From IMG/VR virus record IMGVR_UViG_3300024346_000659, positions 1 through 20,370 of that record: 20,370 nucleotides of DNA, one strand, 5' to 3'. Of the stretch, positions 6,572-11,575 are shown in pieces. Under the pieces are notes generated by a model, which made no database searches, was not told the DNA's origin, and saw only the letters and a program-made list of their open reading frames with translations. The DNA is from a virus. Each line of letters starts with the position of its first letter. Position 1 is the stretch's first letter. A program made the translations under genes and the position numbers.

Positions 6572-6873
6572 AAGGAAAAGTAGTAAGTATCAAAGACGTT
6601 GAAGTTATTAGTGATAAATTTCAAAAGCAGATTATTCTGGTAGAGCAAGACACTAAATTTGATGCGATAATACCAATAGAATTTATAAACCAGAAAATAG
6701 ATTTAGCCTCCAAATTACAAGTTGGTGAAACTAAAACTTTCAATATTAACATTAACGGAAGAGAATGGAAAGACAAACATTTTGTTTCAATCAGATGTTA
6801 CGCAATTAGCAACAACAATACAGAGGTTGCAGAGGGAAACGATCAAGGGCAAAAAGAGAACTTGCCGTTCTAA
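6562..6873 (+). CDS. OB-fold single-strand-binding-like protein (DUF3127-like)
   Basis: A 103-residue protein opening MQLKGKVVSIKDVEVISDKF and with KQIILVEQDTKFDAIIPIEF, KLQVGETKTFNININGREWK and a final strand VSIRCYAI. This is the layout of DUF3127, an OB-fold family common in Bacteroidota and thought to bind single-stranded DNA. After a flexible Asn/Gln/Glu stretch the protein ends in ENLPF, resembling the C-terminal 'DDxPF' tip through which bacterial SSB recruits partners. It overlaps the DnaA-like gene by ten bases and is the last gene before a terminator. It is likely the phage SSB at the fork; binding is not demonstrated by sequence. Confidence 0.75.
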   Translation: MQLKGKVVSIKDVEVISDKFQKQIILVEQDTKFDAIIPIEFINQKIDLASKLQVGETKTFNININGREWKDKHFVSIRCYAISNNNTEVAEGNDQGQKENLPF

Positions 6874-6888
6874 TTGATAAACTGGATT

Positions 6889-6919
6889 TGGAGGTTTTAT
6901 AGCCTCCATTTCTTTTTTT
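6889..6919 (+). terminator. Rho-independent terminator after the OB-fold gene
   Basis: An 8-bp stem (6889-6896 with 6901-6908, one G-T pair) with a TTAT loop is followed by a T-rich tract at 6909-6919 (TTTC then seven T). It ends the first early block 16 bases downstream of the OB-fold stop. Confidence 0.82.
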
Positions 6920-6920
6920 C

Positions 6921-6928
6921 TATATTTG
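6921..6928 (+). promoter_or_regulatory. Promoter -7 element for replication block
   Basis: TATATTTG matches the Bacteroidota -7 consensus TAnnTTTG and sits immediately after the terminator T-tract, 14 bases before the initiator ATG. No good TTG is found at the -33 position, where the terminator hairpin lies, so the element may be weak or use a variant upstream contact. Confidence 0.62.
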
Positions 6929-6942
6929 TAAAAAACTAAACT

Positions 6943-7593
6943 ATGGAACAACCAAACTACTACTCAATCCTTACGGCTGAGGTTCGATACGACAAAGAAC
7001 TTACACCTAACGCAAAATTACTCTACTCAGAGATAACTTGCTTAACAAACAAGAACGGCAAATGCTGGGCATCAAACAACTACTTTGCTGGTCTTTACGG
7101 AGTTTCTAAGGAAACAATATCTAGATGGATTAGCAAACTTGCAACAAAGGGATATATAAATTTATCCTTTAGTTATGTGGGAAATACCAAGCAAGTAGAG
7201 AAGAGAATTATAAGCCTTAACCCTATTGACAAAATAATCAATACCCCTACTAAATATCAAGGGGGTATTGACAAAAAGGTCAAGGGGGGTATTGACAAAA
7301 TCGTCAAAGATAATATTACAAGTATTAATAATACAAGTAATAATAATATAGAGGATAAACCCTCTTCGCTCGATGAGGTTAATAATTATTTTTTACAGAA
7401 AAATTTTGATTTGTCAGAAGCAATTAATTTCTTTGAGTATTATGAGAACAATGGTTGGAAGCAAGGCAAGAACAAAATGAAGAAATGGAAACTGGCTGCA
7501 AATCGTTGGATGAGAAATTATAAGCCAAAGCAAAAGCAAGGTTTAGCTTCTCAATATGGATTTAGTATTAATACTCAAAAGCAAATATCATGA
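6943..7593 (+). CDS. Replication initiator-like protein with winged helix-turn-helix (HTH_36-like)
   Basis: A 216-residue protein. Residues 5-75 (YYSILTAEVRYDKELTPNAK, ASNNYFAGLYGVSKETISRW, ISKLATKGYI) are a winged helix-turn-helix of the type found at the N-terminus of phage replisome organisers. A variable Lys/Gly/Asn linker (about 95-135) holds the repeated word GGIDKxVK. The C-terminal part (about 150-192; FFEYYENNGWKQGKNKMKKW then LAANRWMRN) resembles the tail of phage DnaD-like initiators, which bind DNA and the helicase loader. The linker-coding DNA carries the iteron-like repeats and an AT-rich stretch, as in the lambda O gene. Its own promoter lies upstream. It is followed by a probable partner gene with an ATGA overlap. 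Confidence 0.78.
   Translation: MEQPNYYSILTAEVRYDKELTPNAKLLYSEITCLTNKNGKCWASNNYFAGLYGVSKETISRWISKLATKGYINLSFSYVGNTKQVEKRIISLNPIDKIINTPTKYQGGIDKKVKGGIDKIVKDNITSINNTSNNNIEDKPSSLDEVNNYFLQKNFDLSEAINFFEYYENNGWKQGKNKMKKWKLAANRWMRNYKPKQKQGLASQYGFSINTQKQIS
7221..7352. other. Candidate replication origin inside the initiator gene
   Basis: The iteron cluster is followed directly by a very AT-rich run at 7308-7352 (TAATATTACAAGTATTAATA and related words, with ACAAGTA repeated at 7317 and 7333), suitable for strand opening. Iterons plus an AT-rich unwinding stretch in the middle of the initiator's own gene is the arrangement of lambdoid origins. The call is inferred from this layout; no experimental marker is available in the sequence. 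Confidence 0.6.
7224..7307 (+). repeat. Iteron-like repeats, three 18-bp copies
   Basis: Three direct copies of TATTGACAAAAnnnTCAA lie at 7224-7241, 7266-7283 and 7290-7307. The last two are also preceded by TCAAGGGGG, giving a 24-base period. A perfect 10-bp inverted repeat, TCAATACCCC (7238-7247) with GGGGTATTGA (7262-7271), overlaps copies 1 and 2. The repeats encode part of the initiator linker (GGIDKxVK), but base identity extends beyond what the amino acids require. Confidence 0.75.
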
Positions 7594-8258
7594 TAGGAAA
7601 AGAGCCAAGCGAGGACTTACTAAACTTTTGTTTTGTAACTATTAACAAGGCATTGTTTGAGATGAGCCAGAACAGAGCCGAAGAGGATAGAAAGATATTA
7701 GCTAACATTCTTATGAATGATTTGAACGACAAATTCCATAGGCTTACAATAGAGGATGTTACAAAAGCGTTTCACGTTGGAGTAAGGGAAGCTGACCAAA
7801 TGGCTATCAATCCAAGAACGTGGTTTAACTGGCTCAACAAACAGAAATTAAAAGCCAACGCAGTACGCATTGAATCATCTCAAGAAAGTGAAAGGGTGCA
7901 GATAGAACAGAAGTGTCAGCAAATCGACCGTAAAGAGGTTTTAAGGGAGTTTATTGAGTTATGTTTGATTGAGGTTTACGAGCAGTATGTAGCTGGGGAG
8001 AAGTTTAAATTTCAAGGTGTGAGCCAAGTTTTTAACTGGTGCGAAAGCGTTGGGTTAATTTCCTTAACTTTAAAAGAGAAAGAGAGGTTGTGGGATGAGA
8101 TACAAGAAGAGATCAAACAAAAAAAGAAATTTGTACATAATGAGCGAAAGAAATTCCATCCAGTAATCATGTGCAGAGAAAAGACATTGATGACATATTT
8201 TAGTAAATGGAGAAAACAAAAATTTGATTTAAGAACTAAAGTAAAACAACTATTATGA
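7590..8258 (+). CDS. Replication-associated protein of unknown family (helicase-loader position)
   Basis: A 222-residue protein joined to the initiator by ATGA. The N-terminal 90 residues are helical, with a conserved-looking block: LTIEDVTKAFHVGVREADQM then INPRTWFNWLNKQK (about 52-87). I associate this with proteins that follow initiators in Bacteroidota phages. The middle is charged and helical (ESERVQIEQKCQQIDRKEVL), and the C-terminus is very basic (KKKFVHNERKKFHP, KWRKQKFDLRTKVKQLL), consistent with nucleic-acid binding. There is no Walker motif, so it is not a DnaC-type ATPase loader. Position analogous to lambda P makes a helicase-recruiting role plausible. Confidence 0.6.
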   Translation: MIGKEPSEDLLNFCFVTINKALFEMSQNRAEEDRKILANILMNDLNDKFHRLTIEDVTKAFHVGVREADQMAINPRTWFNWLNKQKLKANAVRIESSQESERVQIEQKCQQIDRKEVLREFIELCLIEVYEQYVAGEKFKFQGVSQVFNWCESVGLISLTLKEKERLWDEIQEEIKQKKKFVHNERKKFHPVIMCREKTLMTYFSKWRKQKFDLRTKVKQLL

Positions 8259-8896
8259 AAATTACTAACGAGTGTAACATGGAACTAATGTCAAGGTACG
8301 AGGATAATTACTTTGATTTGGCTATTGTAGACCCTCCTTATGGGATTGATGCTGACAGAAAAAACAGTGTAAATAAATTACAGAGTAAAAAATCAGCAAG
8401 TTTAAGCAAAGATTATGGCAATCAAAATTGGGATAGCGCGATTCCAGATGATTTTTATTTTACAGAACTAAAAAGAGTAAGTAAAAAACAAGTAATTTGG
8501 GGCGCAAACTTTTTTGATTTAAAAGGTGGTATGTTGTATTGGCATAAGCACGTAACAATGCCAACATATAGCCAAGGCGAATTAGCTTGGTTGTCATGGT
8601 TAAATAAAATTGATTATGTAAGTATCGCATGGCATGGAATGTTTCAGCACGATATGAAAAACAAAGAGGTGCGCATACACCCAACACAAAAACCCGTAAA
8701 GCTATACGAATGGTTACTAATGAACTACGCTAAAGAGGGCGATAAAATACTTGATACTCACTTAGGTAGTGGAAGCATTGCAATAGCTTGTCATAATTTA
8801 GGCTATGATTTGACTGCTTGTGAATTAGATAAAGATTATTTTGAATCGGCAATAAAAAGAATAAATCAACATAAATCACAATTAAGATTGATATGA
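8255..8896 (+). CDS. DNA adenine-type methyltransferase, N4/N6 (beta-type motif order)
   Basis: The catalytic motif IV DPPYG is at residues 26-30 near the N-terminus and motif I, the SAM-binding DTHLGSGS, is at 167-174 near the C-terminus, with CELD (189-192) as the acidic SAM-ribose contact. HPTQKPVKLYEWLL (142-155) is the family's motif X-like segment. This IV-before-I order defines the beta group of N6-adenine/N4-cytosine methylases. At 213 residues it is compact, with a small target-recognition part between about 31 and 100. No restriction enzyme is adjacent apart from the VRR-NUC protein two genes on, so it is probably an orphan methylase guarding phage DNA from host restriction or marking DNA for replication. 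ATGA-coupled on both sides. Confidence 0.88.
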   Translation: MKITNECNMELMSRYEDNYFDLAIVDPPYGIDADRKNSVNKLQSKKSASLSKDYGNQNWDSAIPDDFYFTELKRVSKKQVIWGANFFDLKGGMLYWHKHVTMPTYSQGELAWLSWLNKIDYVSIAWHGMFQHDMKNKEVRIHPTQKPVKLYEWLLMNYAKEGDKILDTHLGSGSIAIACHNLGYDLTACELDKDYFESAIKRINQHKSQLRLI

Positions 8897-9096
8897 AGTA
8901 CAACACAGACAAGCGAACACGAAAAAAGATTGACAAGCTGCTAGAACAGAATGCCAGAAACGTAGCTAATCTAGGAACTAAAAGTAAGTATGATTTAAAA
9001 ACTAAATCAGAATTTAACAAGGCTTGGTCAGAAATACAAAGAGAAATACGAGAACTGGATGCAGATTTTTACAAAGTAATAAAGGCACAGAATTGA
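8893..9096 (+). CDS. Small charged protein of unknown function, 67 residues
   Basis: Starts in ATGA overlap with the methylase and ends in a TGA whose first two bases complete the TTG start of the nuclease gene. The product is strongly basic and helical (MKYNTDKRTRKKIDKLLEQN..., then EIQREIRELDADFYKVIK) with no cysteine or membrane segment. No family recognised; a small DNA- or protein-binding partner of the flanking methylase or nuclease is possible. Confidence 0.62.
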   Translation: MKYNTDKRTRKKIDKLLEQNARNVANLGTKSKYDLKTKSEFNKAWSEIQREIRELDADFYKVIKAQN

Positions 9097-9440
9097 AAGC
9101 GTTAGAGGACAAGCTGCAAACGGCAGTTATAACATACCTAAGACTTGATAAGAAAGCATTATACTGTTCCTCTCTAGGAGGTCAATATCAACGCTACCAT
9201 TCGCAAAGGATGAAAGCTAAAAGGACTGGATATGTGGCTGGATTCCCAGATGTATTTTGCTACGATGCTAGAGGTGGGTATCATGGTCTTGCATTAGAAT
9301 TAAAGGTCAAGGGTAACTACGCAAGTCAAAAGCAGAAGAACTGGATTAAAAGATTGAACGAGCGAGGCTATATGGCAAAGGTATGTACTGGCTTTGATGA
9401 TGCTAAAAAGTTTATTGATGATTACTACGATTTAGAATAA
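9093..9440 (+). CDS. VRR-NUC domain nuclease
   Basis: A 115-residue protein with the PD-(D/E)xK core of VRR-NUC nucleases: an N-terminal E-x3-Q helix (EDKLQTAVITYL; Glu5, Gln9), GFPD (50-53, catalytic Asp53), LELKVK (Glu69, Lys71) and SQKQ (78-81), ending in KVCTGFDDAKKFI. Such small phage proteins cut Holliday junctions, flaps or branched DNA. I chose TTG 9093, which overlaps the upstream TGA as TTGA, mirroring the ATGA couplings elsewhere. An earlier in-frame TTG at 9024 would overlap the preceding gene by 73 bases and add sequence with no family match. It is the last gene of the replication block. Confidence 0.86.
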   Translation: MKALEDKLQTAVITYLRLDKKALYCSSLGGQYQRYHSQRMKAKRTGYVAGFPDVFCYDARGGYHGLALELKVKGNYASQKQKNWIKRLNERGYMAKVCTGFDDAKKFIDDYYDLE

Positions 9441-9446
9441 TTTTTT

Positions 9447-9454
9447 TATATTTG
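9447..9454 (+). promoter_or_regulatory. Promoter -7 element upstream of 9475 gene
   Basis: TATATTTG again, directly after the nuclease stop in a T-run, 20 bases before the next ATG and followed by the A/C-rich leader ACAAACTAAACAAACTAACT. No TTG is present at the -33 distance. The identical octamer at three gene-block starts is the main support. Confidence 0.65.
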
Positions 9455-9474
9455 ACAAACTAAACAAACTAACT

Positions 9475-9792
9475 ATGAAAGTAACGATAGATACAAACTG
9501 CAAAACCTACTTAGACTCTAGAGGGGAGTTTCCAGTTGGTCATGTAAAGCTTTTGGTAAACCATTATATAGATAGAGCCGAGAACCTTGATTTGCTTATG
9601 AAAGTATATAAGAGTAGATTAAAAGAATTAAAGGCATCAAACCACGAGCATAAATACCTAATAATACAAGAGTTAAAAAATGTATTTATAGAGGGTGGTT
9701 GCGATTGGTCTGGAACTGATGGAATCAAAGTAGAAAAAGTCGGCACAGATATGATGTTAAGACATTTCCCAGCCGATGTGCTTGGGAAGTAA
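9475..9792 (+). CDS. Protein of unknown function, 105 residues
   Basis: First gene behind its own promoter. The product opens with a beta strand (MKVTIDTNCKTYLDSRGEF), has a helical middle with LLVNHYIDRAENLDLLMKVY and KSRLKELKASNHEHKYLIIQ, and ends ...KVGTDMMLRHFPADVLGK. Soluble, mildly basic. No family recognised. It is followed by the structured non-coding stretch. Confidence 0.68.
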   Translation: MKVTIDTNCKTYLDSRGEFPVGHVKLLVNHYIDRAENLDLLMKVYKSRLKELKASNHEHKYLIIQELKNVFIEGGCDWSGTDGIKVEKVGTDMMLRHFPADVLGK

Positions 9793-9963
9793 GTGAGCAA
9801 GCCACTAGAGTGCTGCACTACAAGTCCTATCCAAACTATATACAAAGGTTTATTTCAGTAGGGTAGGCAAATTTAAATCTACGGATTTGAAAATCAGCGA
9901 TTGAGATGGGGGGTGTGGGAACTCCCCAACTTAAACAAAACTAACTTTAATCTATTTATAGCT
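9793..9963 (+). other. Non-coding stretch with three consecutive hairpins
   Basis: No credible ORF lies here. Three foldable units are seen in order. CCTATCC (9826-9832) pairs with GGGTAGG (9861-9867), with an inner AAAC/GTTT pair. An 8-bp stem at 9872-9879/9884-9891 is capped by the exceptionally stable C(UACG)G tetraloop. A 7-bp G-rich stem lies at 9907-9913/9922-9928. A short palindrome AGTGCTGCACT (9809-9819) precedes them. This could be a small RNA, a leader for the downstream tRNA transcript, or a mild terminator. It matches no tRNA or riboswitch I know. Confidence 0.5.
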
Positions 9964-10044
9964 ATGGCAGAAAATTACATTTACGCAGTCGCAATACTAT
10001 TACCAATGGTGTACATATTAGGTATGTACTTTACAACAAAGTAG
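9964..10044 (+). CDS. 26-residue single-span membrane peptide
   Basis: ATG at 9964 behind the leader 'AAACTAACTTTAATC'. The product is essentially one membrane helix, YIYAVAILLPMVYILGMYF, with a short MAEN start and a TTK end. Its TAG at 10042-10044 lies inside the acceptor stem of the tRNA gene. Too short for a family match; the hydrophobic composition and A/C-rich leader are the support. It might also be a translated leader of the tRNA transcript. Confidence 0.45.
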   Translation: MAENYIYAVAILLPMVYILGMYFTTK

Positions 10045-10132
10045 GGTGGTGGAACTGGCAGACACGCCTCCTTGTCTCGGAGGTAGAGATAACAGAAATG
10101 CCTCTATGAACGTTCGAATCGTTCCCCTACTG
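10040..10132 (+). tRNA. Class II tRNA, anticodon GUC (Asp) on a Leu-like body
   Basis: A full cloverleaf can be drawn. The acceptor stem 10040-10046/10125-10131 is seven perfect pairs. T8 G9 precede a D arm with stem GTG/CAC and loop GAACTGGCAGA (G18 G19 kept). The anticodon stem CCTCC/GGAGG holds the loop TTGTCTC with U33 and anticodon GTC at 10074-10076. A 24-base variable region forms a stem TAGAG/CTCTA (10084-10088/10102-10106). The T arm GAACG/CGTTC has loop TTCGAAT. A15-U48 gives a normal Levitt pair. The discriminator is G (10132) and CCA is not encoded (CTA follows). The D arm and long variable arm are those of tRNA-Leu, but the anticodon reads Asp codons and G73, G10 and C38 are also aspartate identity bases. 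Position 37 is an unusual pyrimidine (U). Confidence 0.82.
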
Positions 10133-10153
10133 CTAAACATAAAAACTAAACAG

Positions 10154-10279
10154 ATGAGCAAAGACAAAGAAACAGAAGTAGATACTACTTGGGATTCGTG
10201 GCTTAACGATATGAGCGACAGAGAGCAACCAGATGTATGTGGTGTAGATAACCCAGACTGCGAAGCTTGTGGTTCATGA
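10154..10279 (+). CDS. Small acidic Cys-containing protein, 41 residues
   Basis: ATG 10154 follows the leader AAAAACTAAACAG. The product MSKDKETEVDTTWDSWLNDM... is acidic and ends in a Cys-rich tail, CGVDNPDCEACGS (three Cys), possibly metal-binding. The longer in-frame ORF from 10046 runs through the tRNA and is spurious. The TGA at 10277-10279 overlaps the next ATG as ATGA. Function unknown. Confidence 0.55.
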   Translation: MSKDKETEVDTTWDSWLNDMSDREQPDVCGVDNPDCEACGS

Positions 10280-10479
10280 GTAGTATTGAAAACAAAGTCT
10301 GTATTAAGATACTAGACAGAGCAGAGGTAGGTGAGAAGAAATACGGTACTACAATGGATAGAACAGATTTGTCTACTGCTGACTGGATAAAACACGCACA
10401 AGAGGAAGCTATGGATTTAGCAGTTTATTTAGAGAAGATATTAGAGTTATTAACAAAGGAACAAAATGCTAAGAAATAA
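10276..10479 (+). CDS. MazG-like / phage nucleotide-pyrophosphatase-like small protein
   Basis: Start chosen at ATG 10276 (ATGA overlap); a TTG three codons earlier is ignored. The 67-residue product reads RAEVGEKKYGTTMDRTDLS then WIKHAQEEAMDLAVYLEKIL. The conserved helix with EExxD (Glu43, Glu44, Asp47) is the metal-binding half-motif of all-alpha NTP pyrophosphatases (MazG/dUTPase-2-like). Very similar short proteins with 'KYGTTMxRxDLSxxxWLxHAQEEAMDLAVYLE' are common in phages. It would trim nucleotides from the pool or modulate ppGpp, if active. It lacks the second EExD half, so it may act as a dimer or be a binding-only remnant. Confidence 0.68.
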   Translation: MSSIENKVCIKILDRAEVGEKKYGTTMDRTDLSTADWIKHAQEEAMDLAVYLEKILELLTKEQNAKK

Positions 10480-10521
10480 AGTATATTAGCAATGTAAGGT
10501 TTTCACATAGTTAGTTTTGGG

Positions 10522-10558
10522 TGGGGTAGAGAGAAATCTTTACTCCATCTTTTTTTTT
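10522..10558 (+). terminator. Strong rho-independent terminator before the sigma-like gene
   Basis: An 11-bp stem (10522-10532 with 10537-10547, two G-T pairs) with a GAAA tetraloop is followed by TC and nine T (10550-10558). It separates the tRNA/small-gene block from the sigma-packaging block. No TAnnTTTG promoter is seen between it and the next genes. Confidence 0.88.
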
Positions 10559-10562
10559 ACTT

Positions 10563-10736
10563 ATGATACAAAAAGGATTAATTAATAGAATCATCCTCAA
10601 AGCAATACGCAGAGGTAAAGGAATAAAAGTCATAGAACGCTATTTATATATATATCACAAAATCAACATAGGGCAAAAGGCTCTTAACAGAAGATATGCA
10701 AGAATTAAAGTATTTGCTCGGCAAGGAGTACGATAA
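10563..10736 (+). CDS. Small very basic protein overlapping the sigma-like gene
   Basis: ATG 10563 lies four bases after the terminator T-run and the frame stays open for 57 residues. The product is highly basic (MIQKGLINRIILKAIRRGKG..., RRYARIK) and could bind nucleic acid. It overlaps the sigma-like gene by 41 bases in another frame. Against it: there is no room for a leader between terminator and ATG, so it would need read-through transcription. Treat as tentative. Confidence 0.38.
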   Translation: MIQKGLINRIILKAIRRGKGIKVIERYLYIYHKINIGQKALNRRYARIKVFARQGVR

Positions 10737-11220
10737 AATCCATGACATAGCCTTAAAGATTACAAAGGGTAACGACATAGATGCTCAGGACTTAACACAA
10801 GAGGTCTATGTAATAATGTTAGAATACGACCAAGAGAAGCTACAAACAATCTACGACAATGGTCATCTCAATTACTGGGTTGCTAGAGTAATGCTCAACC
10901 AATATCTTAGAAGCACATCTCCATTTAAAAAGAAGCATCATTCATACCTAAAAGATGCAAACGCAATAGTCAGCGATTTAGCCTATGACAATACCGAAGA
11001 GGTAATATATGATAAAATACTATTTGAGGAACGTTTGCAAATGGTAGAGGATGCAATGAAAGACCTACATTTTTACGATAAGACTTTATTTAAGATATAC
11101 TACGAATCTGATCACTCAATTAGGAGTCTATCAGAATCCACAAGCATCAGCACAACGTCTATATTTAATACAATTAAGAACGTCAGAAATTATATAAAAA
11201 ATGAGATTAAAGACAAGTAA
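10696..11220 (+). CDS. RNA polymerase sigma-factor-like protein (ECF-like)
   Basis: A 174-residue protein with the two-domain layout of ECF sigma factors. Region 2 lies at about 8-75, with DAQDLTQEVYVIMLEYDQEK: DLTQEVY (32-38) corresponds to the conserved core-RNAP-binding 'DLxQExF' and HLNYWVARVMLNQYLRS to the -10 contact helix. A linker follows, then region 4 at about 115-172 (LFKIYYESDHSIRSLSESTS, ISTTSIFNTIKNVRNYIK) forms the -35-binding helix-turn-helix. It may redirect host polymerase to late genes; its place just ahead of the terminase and tail genes fits. Sequence divergence means it could instead be a sigma-like activator. The next gene starts within its last 20 bases. Confidence 0.72.
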   Translation: MQELKYLLGKEYDKIHDIALKITKGNDIDAQDLTQEVYVIMLEYDQEKLQTIYDNGHLNYWVARVMLNQYLRSTSPFKKKHHSYLKDANAIVSDLAYDNTEEVIYDKILFEERLQMVEDAMKDLHFYDKTLFKIYYESDHSIRSLSESTSISTTSIFNTIKNVRNYIKNEIKDK

Positions 11221-11575
11221 TAAGGTATATAATGAGCGAATGGAGATATGTAAGAAATGTAACCATTTTCGCAAATCTGTTTCTCAATGCAAAAAATGTG
11301 GGTGCTTTATGAAGATAAAAGGTGCTATTGCTTTTACTCGTTGTCCAATCGGTAAATGGGATAGAGAGAAGGATATAACCCAAGACCAATTATCTATCCT
11401 TAGACGGCTTGTAAATAGCTTAGAGAATACAAAAGTATCACATGAGCAGAACGTAGGACTTACTAATTTATACAATGAGATATTTGGGATGCGTAAAAAC
11501 GTATCTTCTTGTGGTACGTGCGTTAGAGATATGGTAAAAGACTTAAAAGAATTATTACAGAGTTATGAAGATTGA
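11201..11575 (+). CDS. Zinc-ribbon-like cysteine-rich protein
   Basis: A 124-residue protein with an N-terminal metal-binding pattern: CKKCNHF (Cys17, Cys20), CKKCGC (Cys30, Cys33, Cys35) and TRCPIGKW (Cys48). Four or more of these can hold one zinc. A second CxxC (Cys104, Cys107) lies in the helical C-terminal half (SSCGTCVRDMVKDLKELL). Small 'CxxC...CxxCGCFM...CPxGKW' proteins recur before terminase genes in Bacteroidota phages. The role is unknown; nucleic-acid or protein binding is the reasonable guess. Overlaps its neighbours by 20 and 11 bases. Confidence 0.68.
   Translation: MRLKTSNKVYNERMEICKKCNHFRKSVSQCKKCGCFMKIKGAIAFTRCPIGKWDREKDITQDQLSILRRLVNSLENTKVSHEQNVGLTNLYNEIFGMRKNVSSCGTCVRDMVKDLKELLQSYED

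Noticed and set aside
7311-7319. TAATATTAC, identical to the rolling-circle nick site of circular ssDNA viruses
   Set aside because: It lies in an AT-rich tract with no stem-loop around it and no Rep-type nickase gene is present, so a chance match is more likely.
9024-9092. Upstream TTG extension of the VRR-NUC gene
   Set aside because: The added 23 residues are the out-of-frame reading of the preceding gene and lack family similarity; the TTGA junction is a better start.
9809-9819. Palindrome AGTGCTGCACT as an operator
   Set aside because: Only one copy was noticed and there is no promoter beside it; too little support for a binding site.
10046-10153. A GTG-started reading frame beginning MVELADTPPCLGGRD
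   Set aside because: It is translation of the tRNA gene itself; 'MVELADT' is the well-known false peptide of Leu-type tRNA genes. The real gene in this frame begins at ATG 10154.
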